A stretch of DNA of 6,959 nt, from assembly GCA_902782985.1 (NCBI GenBank), contig CACZPC010000073.1, forward strand, positions 1 through 6,959. The letters run 5' to 3'. The position numbers and the translations under genes were made by a program. Of this stretch, positions 1 through 6,646 are shown one piece after another. Every line of letters starts with the position of its first letter. Position 1 is the stretch's first letter. The stretch comes from Oscillospiraceae bacterium (GTDB lineage Bacteria; Bacillota; Clostridia; Saccharofermentanales; Saccharofermentanaceae). The notes under the pieces were generated by a model. That model had not been told where the DNA came from and ran no database searches. It saw nothing but the letters and a program-made list of their open reading frames with translations.

Positions 1-672
1 TCACTCTTTATGGATCCCGAGCCCTTCCTTCAGGCTGTAAGGAATCTCCTTCATATGGCCGAGAAGTTCGGAAAGCTCAAGTTCATCGACTTCGGCGGCG
101 GATACGGCGTGCCTTATCACAAGGTATCCGAGGATGAGCAGCCCTTTGACTTTGAGACATTCAGCAAAAAGCTTGAGGTGATCCTTGATGAGTTCGTAGC
201 CGAGGCAGGTTATGCTCCTCTATTTAAGACTGAGCCCGGTCGTTATACAGCCTGCGAAGGCGGTGTGCTCCTCGGCAGAGTGCATGCGACTAAGACTAAT
301 GCGGATAAGAAGTTCGCAGGTACGGATGTCGGAATGAATATTCTTACAAGACCTTCTCTTTACGGTTCATGGCATGATATCGAAGTATTAAGAGACGGCA
401 AGCCGGTATATGAAGGCGATAGAGAAGTCATTACAGTTACGGGCAACATCTGTGAGTCCGGTGATATTATTGCCAAGGAAAGAGATCTTCCCGTCATTAA
501 GACCGGTGATCTCATATGTGTACTCGATGCGGGATCCTATGGTTATTCCATGGCCTCTAACTATAATCAGAGATTAAGACCTGCTGAAGTAATGATTATG
601 TCTGACGGATCCTATGAGCTGATTCGAAAGAAAGATACTTACGAAGATCTGTTTAGAGGCTTCGAAATATAA
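1..672 (+). CDS. lysA: Diaminopimelate decarboxylase, C-terminal half (5' end outside window)
   Basis: This enzyme removes the D-side carboxyl of meso-diaminopimelate to give L-lysine, the last step of lysine synthesis; it is a cytosolic PLP enzyme of fold type III. The frame is open from base 1, so the ATG at 10 is internal. About 223 codons are visible against roughly 420 for the family, so the PLP lysine and the start of the barrel lie upstream. Visible family motifs are GGGYG at 94-108 (PLP phosphate loop), EPGR at 232-243, CESGD at 451-465 (catalytic Cys from the partner subunit) and the D-A-G-S-Y-G-Y-S-M run with the conserved Tyr from 526. The RPSLYG stretch and CESGD favour diaminopimelate over other substrates of the fold, such as carboxynorspermidine or ornithine. 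No defect is seen. A terminator follows within 30 bases, so it is not co-transcribed with the next genes. Confidence 0.95.
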   Translation, partial: SLFMDPEPFLQAVRNLLHMAEKFGKLKFIDFGGGYGVPYHKVSEDEQPFDFETFSKKLEVILDEFVAEAGYAPLFKTEPGRYTACEGGVLLGRVHATKTNADKKFAGTDVGMNILTRPSLYGSWHDIEVLRDGKPVYEGDREVITVTGNICESGDIIAKERDLPVIKTGDLICVLDAGSYGYSMASNYNQRLRPAEVMIMSDGSYELIRKKDTYEDLFRGFEI

Positions 673-700
673 GTATTACTTGATTTTTAATTGTGTGCTG

Positions 701-754
701 ATAGTTCAACGGTTGATCGATCCTAAGGTCGCCGTTGAACTATTTTATGTTTTT
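701..754 (+). terminator. Rho-independent terminator of lysA
   Basis: A perfect 12-bp inverted repeat (ATAGTTCAACGG at 701-712, CCGTTGAACTAT at 732-743) encloses a 19-nt loop and is followed by a T-rich tail (TTTATGTTTT). It lies 28 bases after the lysA stop. The stem is only moderately GC-rich and the T tract is interrupted, but the position and perfect pairing make it convincing. The loop holds the small palindrome GATCGATC. Confidence 0.8.
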
Positions 755-787
755 GCCTCATTTTCGCCACAAATTGTTCGTTATTCA

Positions 788-816
788 TTGCCTTTTATTT
801 CTAAGAAATATACAAT
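788..816 (+). promoter_or_regulatory. Candidate sigma-A promoter of the kinase operon
   Basis: TTGCCT at 788-793 (4/6 match to the -35 consensus) lies 17 bp before TACAAT at 811-816 (5/6 match to the -10), within an AT-rich stretch after the lysA terminator. Transcription would start near 822-825, almost on top of the first plausible ATG of the kinase gene. This is motif matching only. Confidence 0.45.
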
Positions 817-824
817 GGTTGTGT

Positions 825-2567
825 ATGGGTATGGATGTATTGCGCAATTATAGAGCATTGGCTGTAGATCAGTCGGTTATCAGGGAGTTCGGCGGGACTG
901 CTCTTTTTTCCGAGTTCCTTGATCTTATATTGGCGGAATCCATGGATATCTACGTCAGCAGAGCATTTAAGCTACTCCATTACTGCATCATCCATCAGGC
1001 TGACGATAAGAATTTTATGGCTACGGCTTCCATGAAGGAATTCTGCGGAGTACTTCTTCCGTCTAAGAAGCTTCATACCATACAGGCGATCGAGACCGTA
1101 GATTACATCCGTAAGGTCGAGACTCTCGAGGATATCTGTATCGTGACCACCAAGCATTCGCTGTTTAATAAGCGTCTGCTTGAGAAAGATCCGGAATTTA
1201 CCTGTGATATCTGCATCCTGTCTCCGACGGAGACGGTAGTATGCCACGGTAATGCCGAGCTTCGTGCATATATTCCCAAGCCCGATATCAATCCGCTTGC
1301 CTCGCTTAATAAGTATCTCGATGCTCCTGTCTACTGTAATGTCGGAGATATCGTTATTACCGGTAATGACAGACAGATAGAGCTCAGTAAGAGGATAAGC
1401 AACGGTGCGGAAGGTATGGTCTTTACGACTAATGATCCATCTTTGGTTGCCAAGATCTATCACAAGGGTGTCATTACTCCTCTAAGGTGGAATAAGCTTA
1501 CTAAGATGGTCTCCATGGGGATCAAGAGCGTGGGGATCTGCTGGCCTCAGGATCTTCTTTTCTATAAGGGTGTTCCGGTCGGTTATACCATGATGCTCGG
1601 TAAGGGCAAGACTCTCGGTTCTGTCTTTGACGGCCCTGATGCGATCACAAACAGCTTTCCTAAGTGGACCAGGCTTGATGTGGTCGATACTATCGTAGAT
1701 CTGTTAGAGAAATATATATATCTTCATATGCATGATATCGTTGCAGGAGATATTCAGCTTAAGAATGCGCTTATTTATTCATCCGCTTCCATTTATCTTA
1801 TCGATATGGACAGTGTTCAGGTAGGTACGTTGCCGTGTCCCGTCGGTACTGAAGATTTCACGTGTCCCGAGTTGTGGGGAAGGAATTTTACGGATTTCTT
1901 AAGATCTCTTCATGATGAGGACTATTCCATAGCAATGCTGGTATTCTCGGTTCTTTTCTGCGGATTACATCCTTATGCTACCCGTAAGGGAGCTGAGACA
2001 TTGAGGGAAGAGATCCTGCTTAAGAATTTTCCTTATACCCTTGATAATTCAGATGAAGAACATATTCCTGTCGGAGGGTATAATTATATCTGGCAGTATC
2101 TTCCTGACTATATAAGAGAGATGCTCTACGGAGTCTTTAAGGAAGGCAGACGTTATGAGACTATAGAGTGGTATGAGTCTTTGTTGTACTATAAGACTGA
2201 GCTTTCCACTCATACTTATGAGGATGAAGAAGCATATAAGGTATTCCCGAAGATGGAATATCACATGACTGCAGAAACAAACGCCGTAAGTGATAACGGA
2301 AGGCCTAAGACTTTTGAAAAGCCCAGATTCTCCGGTATTAACGGTGCCGGCGTATCTGATAACGGACAGCGTAATTCGAATTCTGTATCGAATCCGCCCC
2401 GTGCTCAGGGACCTTTTGCTCCTATAGGAAGTAATCCTTCCGGTATAGGTCCTTTTGCTACCAACGGACATCGGGGGAATAACGCTGTGCCTGATGCCTC
2501 AAACGAGAAAAAACAGGAATCATCATCCGGCCTTTTCGGTAAGCTCAAGAAAGGCCTGTTTAATTGA
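825..2567 (+). CDS. YegI-like atypical Ser/Thr protein kinase with an extra N-terminal domain
   Basis: This is a cytosolic protein kinase-like protein (580 aa from this start), expected to phosphorylate Ser/Thr on partner proteins. Residues about 1-150 form a separate alpha/beta domain, discussed under findings as possibly PIN-like. The kinase core runs from about 172 to 480: glycine loop ISNGAEGMVF (191-200), Lys210 in VAKIY, a WP dipeptide (240-241) followed by a GYTM stretch typical of the YegI family, catalytic loop with Asp309 and Asn314 (AGD in place of HRD), DMD (327-329) in place of DFG, then VGTEDFTCPEL (340-350) resembling an activation segment and APE region. Residues from about 480 on are Gly/Ser/Asn/Pro-rich and disordered-looking, ending in a basic amphipathic GLFGKLKKGLFN. 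The frame stays open back to a TTG at 735, but that stretch overlaps the lysA terminator and probable promoter. ATG 825 or ATG 831 is therefore preferred, although neither has a Shine-Dalgarno site. The vWA gene follows after 26 nt. Confidence 0.85.
   Translation: MGMDVLRNYRALAVDQSVIREFGGTALFSEFLDLILAESMDIYVSRAFKLLHYCIIHQADDKNFMATASMKEFCGVLLPSKKLHTIQAIETVDYIRKVETLEDICIVTTKHSLFNKRLLEKDPEFTCDICILSPTETVVCHGNAELRAYIPKPDINPLASLNKYLDAPVYCNVGDIVITGNDRQIELSKRISNGAEGMVFTTNDPSLVAKIYHKGVITPLRWNKLTKMVSMGIKSVGICWPQDLLFYKGVPVGYTMMLGKGKTLGSVFDGPDAITNSFPKWTRLDVVDTIVDLLEKYIYLHMHDIVAGDIQLKNALIYSSASIYLIDMDSVQVGTLPCPVGTEDFTCPELWGRNFTDFLRSLHDEDYSIAMLVFSVLFCGLHPYATRKGAETLREEILLKNFPYTLDNSDEEHIPVGGYNYIWQYLPDYIREMLYGVFKEGRRYETIEWYESLLYYKTELSTHTYEDEEAYKVFPKMEYHMTAETNAVSDNGRPKTFEKPRFSGINGAGVSDNGQRNSNSVSNPPRAQGPFAPIGSNPSGIGPFATNGHRGNNAVPDASNEKKQESSSGLFGKLKKGLFN
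2409..2459 (+). repeat. In-frame imperfect repeat in the kinase C-terminal linker
   Basis: GGACCTTTTGCT at 2409-2420 recurs as GGTCCTTTTGCT at 2448-2459, 39 nt (13 codons) apart and in frame. Both copies encode GPFA (from residues 529 and 542). It sits in the low-complexity Gly/Pro/Asn tail and may be a remnant of a short tandem duplication. Confidence 0.5.
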
Positions 2568-2581
2568 TAATAAGGACTAAC

Positions 2582-2586
2582 GGAGG
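2582..2586 (+). promoter_or_regulatory. Strong ribosome binding site of the vWA gene
   Basis: GGAGG lies 7 nt before ATG 2594. It fixes the vWA start and contrasts with the absence of any such site before the kinase gene. Confidence 0.85.
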
Positions 2587-2593
2587 ATATTAA

Positions 2594-3316
2594 ATGGCAG
2601 AAAAATTCAGTGCTTCCGACTTCGGTAACAGCACAAAGAGAAGACTTCCGATTTGCTTTTGTCTTGATACGTCGGGATCTATGATGGGTAATCCCATAAA
2701 GCAGCTTAATATGGGTCTGTCGAACTTTATCGCATCTATCAAGGCGAACGATGATACAAAGTCGGCAACGGATATCGCAATAGTTACATTCGGTTCGTCG
2801 GTAGAGATCGTAATGCCCTTTGGTAAGATCAGTGACAACGGACTTCCTGAGATCTCCGCTTCTACAACACTTACTCCTATCGGAGAAGGTATACTTACGG
2901 CTCTTGAGCTCCTGAATGCTCGAAAGGAAGGCTATAAGGAGCTTGGTATCAAGTATTATCAGCCCTGGCTCGTTGTAATTACGGACGGAGCACCTCAGGG
3001 CCCGAATGCCATGGCTAATATGGATCTGGCGATCAAGGCATGTAATGAACTGGAAGCAGAAGATAAACTCGTCGTATTCAATATCGGAGTCGGTTCGAGC
3101 GTTGATTTTGACATCTTAAAGAAGCTGTCCATCAAGAGAGAGGAACCTATCTCCGTATCTTCCGGTGATTTCGGTAAACTCTTCGAATTCCTCGGTTCAT
3201 CATCTTCTTCGGTAGTATCTTCCGGTATGAACGATGATGCACTTTATAATATATCCACCGAGCCCGAGGGTGAGTCGGTCGACGTGGACGATTTCTTCAA
3301 GTTTATGGAAGAGTAA
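2594..3316 (+). CDS. TerY/YegL-like von Willebrand factor A domain protein
   Basis: This is a soluble 240-aa protein that is almost entirely one vWA domain, a Rossmann-like fold that binds a divalent metal and usually mediates protein-protein contact. The metal site (MIDAS) is complete: D25-x-S27-x-S29 in LDTSGSM, Thr94 in LTPIGEG and Asp131 in ITDGAPQG. The length is close to E. coli YegL (about 219 aa). No signal peptide or membrane segment is present. After the fold comes a Ser-rich stretch (SSSSSVVSS) and an acidic tail, VDVDDFFKFMEE, which resembles the tail of the coiled-coil protein downstream. In the YegI/YegK/YegL (TerY-P) arrangement the vWA protein is coded beside the kinase and phosphatase and is thought to be their metal-dependent partner. 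The stop is one base before the PP2C start, so translation is probably coupled. Confidence 0.9.
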   Translation: MAEKFSASDFGNSTKRRLPICFCLDTSGSMMGNPIKQLNMGLSNFIASIKANDDTKSATDIAIVTFGSSVEIVMPFGKISDNGLPEISASTTLTPIGEGILTALELLNARKEGYKELGIKYYQPWLVVITDGAPQGPNAMANMDLAIKACNELEAEDKLVVFNIGVGSSVDFDILKKLSIKREEPISVSSGDFGKLFEFLGSSSSSVVSSGMNDDALYNISTEPEGESVDVDDFFKFMEE

Positions 3317-3317
3317 T

Positions 3318-4406
3318 ATGGCAGATATAGAGCTTGCGGCAGTAACCCTTACGGGTCAGAAACACAGACACAGAGGCGTCCCGTGCGAGGATGCATCTCT
3401 TGCTGTAACGAAGAACGGCGTCAGCTGTGTAGTTGTGGCCGACGGTGCGGGCAGCAAGCAATATACTCACGCCAGATTCGGATCTCAAGCTGCAGTTGAA
3501 GAGATAAGTAAGCTTTTGACAGAGCATTTCGATGCTCTGTATAACGAGAACAGGGAGGCAGCTGTCAGAAGTCTGATAATAGCGGCACTCCATGTCAGAT
3601 TCTCGAAGCTTATCGAAGAGCACAAGCTCGATAATATCGAGAGGTTGTCATGTACGCTCCTGTTCTGTGCCGTTAAGGACAGAAGGATGCTCGCAGGTCA
3701 TATCGGCGACGGAGTGATCGTCAAGGTAACATCTTCGGGGCTTTCTCCGTTGACGATGCCGCAGAATGGTACCAATGTCTCTTCTACATATTTCGTCACG
3801 GCTTCTCATGCAGCTGATTATCTTCGTCTGATCAAGACCACGACAGATGATGTGCATGCAGTTGCTCTTATGACTGACGGTGTCCAAGATTCTGTCTATG
3901 ATGAGAATTCCGGTCTTGTTAAGCCGGTCGTGGCACGTATGGCGGAGACTTTAGCCGCCGGACGCAATAAGAGCGAGAATGAGATCCGCGGAATACTCGA
4001 GAAGTATATAATCGGTTCGAGCAATAACAGTGATGATGCGTCTTTTGCAGCATTATATTTCAGCGGAACGAAGGCACCTGATTCCAAGTCACTTCCCAAT
4101 TCGGCCGATGCATTCCCGAGGAATAACGAGTCTTTCAGAGATCTTCAGAATATGATGGTCCCTGAAGTCAAGAAAGCAAGAAAGATCATGATCGAGGCGG
4201 CGGCCAATGCTCCGGTGGGCGGAATCAAGGAAGATGAGATGAAACCCAGGAAGGGCGGAGAGAATGAGACGGCTGCTGAAGAGAAGAAATATAAGCAAGT
4301 TGAAGTAAGACCTGTAATCAAAAAGTCATCCATTGTACTTACGATTATTGCGATAATAGAGACGATATTGATCGTTCTCCTTTTGATCAAGATACACGGA
4401 GCATGA
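3318..4406 (+). CDS. PP2C-type Ser/Thr phosphatase with C-terminal membrane anchor (YegK/PphC-like)
   Basis: This is a metal-dependent PPM/PP2C phosphatase (362 aa) expected to reverse the kinase coded two genes upstream. The metal-binding acids are all present: Asp25 in GVPCEDA, Asp42 in VADGAGS, Asp131 in GHIGDGV, Asp187 in LMTDGVQD and Asp239-Asp240 in SDDAS. The catalytic domain covers about 1-250. A charged Lys/Glu-rich linker of about 85 residues follows, then one hydrophobic helix (about 339-357, with Glu348 buried in it) and a short IHGA end. This suggests a tail-anchored protein with the enzyme in the cytoplasm. E. coli YegK, from memory, lacks such a tail. The reading frame opens earlier at 3234 inside the vWA gene, but the ATG at 3318 starts the family-like sequence directly and has GGAAGAG just upstream (3307-3313). 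It overlaps the next gene's possible ATG 4403 by four bases (ATGA). Confidence 0.92.
   Translation: MADIELAAVTLTGQKHRHRGVPCEDASLAVTKNGVSCVVVADGAGSKQYTHARFGSQAAVEEISKLLTEHFDALYNENREAAVRSLIIAALHVRFSKLIEEHKLDNIERLSCTLLFCAVKDRRMLAGHIGDGVIVKVTSSGLSPLTMPQNGTNVSSTYFVTASHAADYLRLIKTTTDDVHAVALMTDGVQDSVYDENSGLVKPVVARMAETLAAGRNKSENEIRGILEKYIIGSSNNSDDASFAALYFSGTKAPDSKSLPNSADAFPRNNESFRDLQNMMVPEVKKARKIMIEAAANAPVGGIKEDEMKPRKGGENETAAEEKKYKQVEVRPVIKKSSIVLTIIAIIETILIVLLLIKIHGA
4398..4401 (+). promoter_or_regulatory. Ribosome binding site deciding the coiled-coil gene start
   Basis: GGAG at 4398-4401 is only 1 nt from ATG 4403 but 7 nt from ATG 4409. Normal spacing favours 4409, two codons further in. Confidence 0.6.
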
Positions 4407-4408
4407 TA

Positions 4409-5047
4409 ATGAAACGTATACAGAAAAAATATGAGATCCTTCCGGGCGTTCCGACACCGGACTTTAAGACTATAGTAGATGCCGCATCTGATTACAGTAC
4501 GACCGGCGTTGAGGGAGTCGAAGTAAGGCATGTCGAATTTGAGGCTGAAGAGTCAGAACGATTCACTCCCACTGTTACTACCGGTGCTGTTGCCAATGAG
4601 CTTAATAAGCTCGGTGCACAGGTTTCTGCAAATGAAGCCAAGGAAGCCCAAGAGCGAAAGCGCAAGATGGAAGCGATCAAGCAGAGGGCAGTATCCGCTC
4701 CGGAGTCAATGTCCGATCTTCGCAAGGCAGCCGCTGAAAGGATGAGCGATGAGCAAAGGGAAGATTTTGCTCAGAAGATAGCAGAGGAAGAGCAGCAGAT
4801 CGCCGAGCAGGAAGCTAAGCAGAAGGCAAGGGAAGAACGTAAGCAGATGCAGCAGAAGGCTCTTGAAGATTCTCTTGCACGTAAGGCGGCAAAAGAGCAG
4901 GAGATCGCCGATAAAGTTGCTCAGTATGAGAAGGAACTTCGCGAGAGTGAGAAGCAGAGACAGAAGGAAGCCGCAGCCAAGGCTAAGGAAGAACCTACTG
5001 TTGCAACCGACGAAGAGACTCTGGACGATTTCAGCGAGTTCCTCTGA
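4409..5047 (+). CDS. Coiled-coil protein of unknown function, fourth gene of the kinase operon
   Basis: I do not recognise a family. The 212-aa product has a non-repetitive N-terminal part of about 70 residues (MKRIQKKYEILPGVPTPDF, then a Thr/Val/Glu-rich stretch with many potential phospho-acceptors such as SDYSTT and TPTVTT). Next is a long Lys/Glu/Gln/Ala-rich helix, about 75-200, with the look of a coiled coil. A short acidic tail ends in EETLDDFSEFL. It has no cysteine, signal peptide or membrane segment. The start at 4409 is chosen over 4403 by ribosome-site spacing, leaving two bases after the phosphatase stop. Its place in a tightly packed kinase/vWA/phosphatase operon suggests it is a substrate, scaffold or output protein of the module; the similar tail in the vWA protein supports shared binding. 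The function is inference only. Confidence 0.85.
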   Translation: MKRIQKKYEILPGVPTPDFKTIVDAASDYSTTGVEGVEVRHVEFEAEESERFTPTVTTGAVANELNKLGAQVSANEAKEAQERKRKMEAIKQRAVSAPESMSDLRKAAAERMSDEQREDFAQKIAEEEQQIAEQEAKQKAREERKQMQQKALEDSLARKAAKEQEIADKVAQYEKELRESEKQRQKEAAAKAKEEPTVATDEETLDDFSEFL

Positions 5048-5073
5048 TAACACGTGATAATGTAAACTGTAAG

Positions 5074-5113
5074 TATCCCGTATCGAATGGGTTTCGGTGC
5101 GGGATATTTTGTT
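5074..5113 (+). terminator. Rho-independent terminator of the kinase operon
   Basis: ATCCCGTATCGAA (5075-5087) pairs with TTCGGTGCGGGAT (5093-5105) over 13 bp, including two G-U pairs, around a 5-nt loop; the outer T5074-A5106 pair extends it. TTTTGTT follows. It lies 27 bases after the coiled-coil stop and separates the operon from the lipoprotein gene. Confidence 0.85.
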
Positions 5114-5135
5114 GTAAAATTATTTTAACAGGTAA

Positions 5136-5142
5136 GGGAGGT
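5136..5142 (+). promoter_or_regulatory. Strong ribosome binding site of the lipoprotein gene
   Basis: GGGAGGT at 5136-5142 leaves 6 nt to ATG 5149 and clearly sets the start. No convincing promoter is seen between the preceding terminator and this site. Confidence 0.85.
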
Positions 5143-5148
5143 AACATT

Positions 5149-6525
5149 ATGAGAAAGGCAACAAAAACAGCAGTATCGGCTCTTTTGACAGCATCATTCG
5201 TAATGAGCATCTGTTCATGTGATCTGATCAAGGATAAGGCTCCTGATGAGGTACTTGATGCTGCAGAGACCTATGCTAAGAATGTGGCAGCATGCGATCT
5301 TGGAAAACTTAAGAAGCTTTCAGACGATGATTTCGATAAGAAAACGGAGGACTGGGAAGCTCTTCTGGATTTCAGGGAAGGTGATATCTATAACGATAAT
5401 GCCGCAGCTTTTGCTTCTGCCGTAGCGGATACTATCACTTATGAGATAGATGAAGAATCAGTTGAAGCATCAACTAAGAAAGGATCCGGTTCTGTCGACG
5501 TAATATTTACGATGGCTGATTATGAGGATCTTCTTGAAGATGAGGAGATAACTGATATCGATGCTCTTACTGATGCGATCGCTGATGCCGATACTCAGGA
5601 GATCAAGGTAACGCTTGAGTTTGAGGGTGAAGACGGAACCTGGCTGGTGACAAACTATACCAAGGTTTTTGATAAGGTATATGTCTTTACCGATACGACG
5701 GAGATCACATACAGGACACCGTTGGCCGATCTGTATTCCGGCACTGTATGGTACGACAGCGATGACGGAAACGGTTCTTATACTAATACTTTCTATATTT
5801 GGTGTCAGATCTCATTCAGCGGTGACGTTTCTGCTTCGGATGTTTACTATACGATATCTTATGGCGGAAGTGAGATATATACCGATTCTTATATGTATGA
5901 TGAGTGCTATTTTGATATTGATTCGACTGGTGCTCCGCTTGATGATTCAAATTCTTATCTTGCAGCCGGAGACTATACGATCACATTCTATGATTCTTAT
6001 GATGACTCTGTGATAGCGGTTGAGACGGCAACCGTATCTCTTGATATTGCTGATCCTACGCCGACGGCTCCGTCATCATCCTCTTCCGGTGATCTTATGT
6101 ATTTAAGTGACTATAGCGGTCACGAAGGAGAGATTCAGTACTATGATAATGCCGCATCAGATTCAGCTGATTTTGTCGGCATTATCGACACTGATTTTAC
6201 CGGATGGTATGATCCCGAGACGGACTATTCTAATTTCGGCATATACACTTCTGATTCTACTCAGATACAGTTCTCGGTTTCTACTATTACGGAGTATGAA
6301 GGAATGACGTTTAAGGTATTCTATCTGCCTGACGGACTTGTAGATAATTCCACGGATATAACAGGCAGGATAGAGCCCGAACTTAATTACTATAACGGAT
6401 TCCCATATTATGACTGTACTATCGATATCAGTGATTACGGCTCGGGATACTATGTTATCGGAATATATTCTGCTGAAGCAACCGATCAATGGCCATCCAT
6501 CGTATCAGTATGTCAGGTAATGTAA
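5149..6525 (+). CDS. Large acidic cell-surface lipoprotein of unknown function
   Basis: The 458-aa product starts with a lipoprotein signal: a basic MRKATK, a hydrophobic stretch (about 8-20) and lipobox I-C-S-C with Cys24 as the predicted lipidated residue. It should sit on the outer face of the cell membrane. Residues about 30-185 (DEVLDAAETYAKNVAACDLGKL at the start, later GTWLVTNYTKVFDKVYVF) resemble the small NTF2/DUF4878-like domains of Clostridia lipoproteins, though I cannot confirm the family. Residues about 195-300 and about 335-458 are Tyr/Asp/Ser-rich beta-strand regions joined by a PTPTAPSSSSSG linker. They look like two related Ig-like domains. The protein is very acidic, with few basic residues after the first domain. 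It has its own strong ribosome site and lies between two terminators, so it is probably a single-gene unit unrelated to the kinase operon. Confidence 0.85.
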   Translation: MRKATKTAVSALLTASFVMSICSCDLIKDKAPDEVLDAAETYAKNVAACDLGKLKKLSDDDFDKKTEDWEALLDFREGDIYNDNAAAFASAVADTITYEIDEESVEASTKKGSGSVDVIFTMADYEDLLEDEEITDIDALTDAIADADTQEIKVTLEFEGEDGTWLVTNYTKVFDKVYVFTDTTEITYRTPLADLYSGTVWYDSDDGNGSYTNTFYIWCQISFSGDVSASDVYYTISYGGSEIYTDSYMYDECYFDIDSTGAPLDDSNSYLAAGDYTITFYDSYDDSVIAVETATVSLDIADPTPTAPSSSSSGDLMYLSDYSGHEGEIQYYDNAASDSADFVGIIDTDFTGWYDPETDYSNFGIYTSDSTQIQFSVSTITEYEGMTFKVFYLPDGLVDNSTDITGRIEPELNYYNGFPYYDCTIDISDYGSGYYVIGIYSAEATDQWPSIVSVCQVM

Positions 6526-6558
6526 GTTGAAGTATAAATCTTAATACTGATCGAAAGG

Positions 6559-6588
6559 CCCCCGCGGACTATTCCGTCGGGGGTTTTT
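6559..6588 (+). terminator. Strong Rho-independent terminator after the lipoprotein gene
   Basis: CCCCCGCGGA (6559-6568) pairs with TCCGTCGGGGG (6573-6583), ten pairs with one bulged T at 6577, around the loop CTAT. TTTTT follows at 6584-6588. This is the clearest terminator in the window. Confidence 0.93.
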
Positions 6589-6610
6589 ACTGTGGATATG
6601 CTTGTGATCT

Positions 6611-6637
6611 TATGTCAAAAAGCTGATATATGACAAA
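6611..6637 (+). promoter_or_regulatory. Paired repeat upstream of promoter, candidate regulator site
   Basis: TATGTCAAA (6611-6619) and TATGACAAA (6629-6637) are near-identical, with starts 18 bp apart. Their cores also form an inverted repeat, TGTCA-N13-TGACA (6613-6635). The centre is about 58 bp before the expected start of transcription, a usual distance for an activator. No regulator is identified. Confidence 0.35.
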
Positions 6638-6646
6638 TTATTATTA

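Noticed and set aside
735..824. N-terminal extension of the kinase frame to TTG 735 or ATG 747, giving a hydrophobic leader-like stretch
   Set aside because: It begins inside the right arm of the lysA terminator and covers the candidate promoter; no ribosome site precedes either start.
972..1463. Minus-strand open frame inside the kinase gene
   Set aside because: The sense frame has clear kinase motifs; the antisense product has no recognisable features and no ribosome site.
3234..3317. Upstream extension of the PP2C frame into the vWA gene
   Set aside because: The added residues are out-of-frame translation of the vWA coding end; ATG 3318 starts the family-like sequence directly.
4706..5053. 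Minus-strand open frame rich in Leu and Phe opposite the coiled-coil gene, looking like a membrane protein
   Set aside because: It is the antisense of Lys/Glu/Gln-rich codons, has no ribosome site and runs across the sense gene.
5111..5130. AT-rich inverted repeat TAAAAT-T-ATTTTA as operator or promoter of the lipoprotein gene
   Set aside because: It is only six pairs in AT-rich DNA directly after the terminator T tract, with no acceptable -35 at normal spacing, so it cannot be told from chance.
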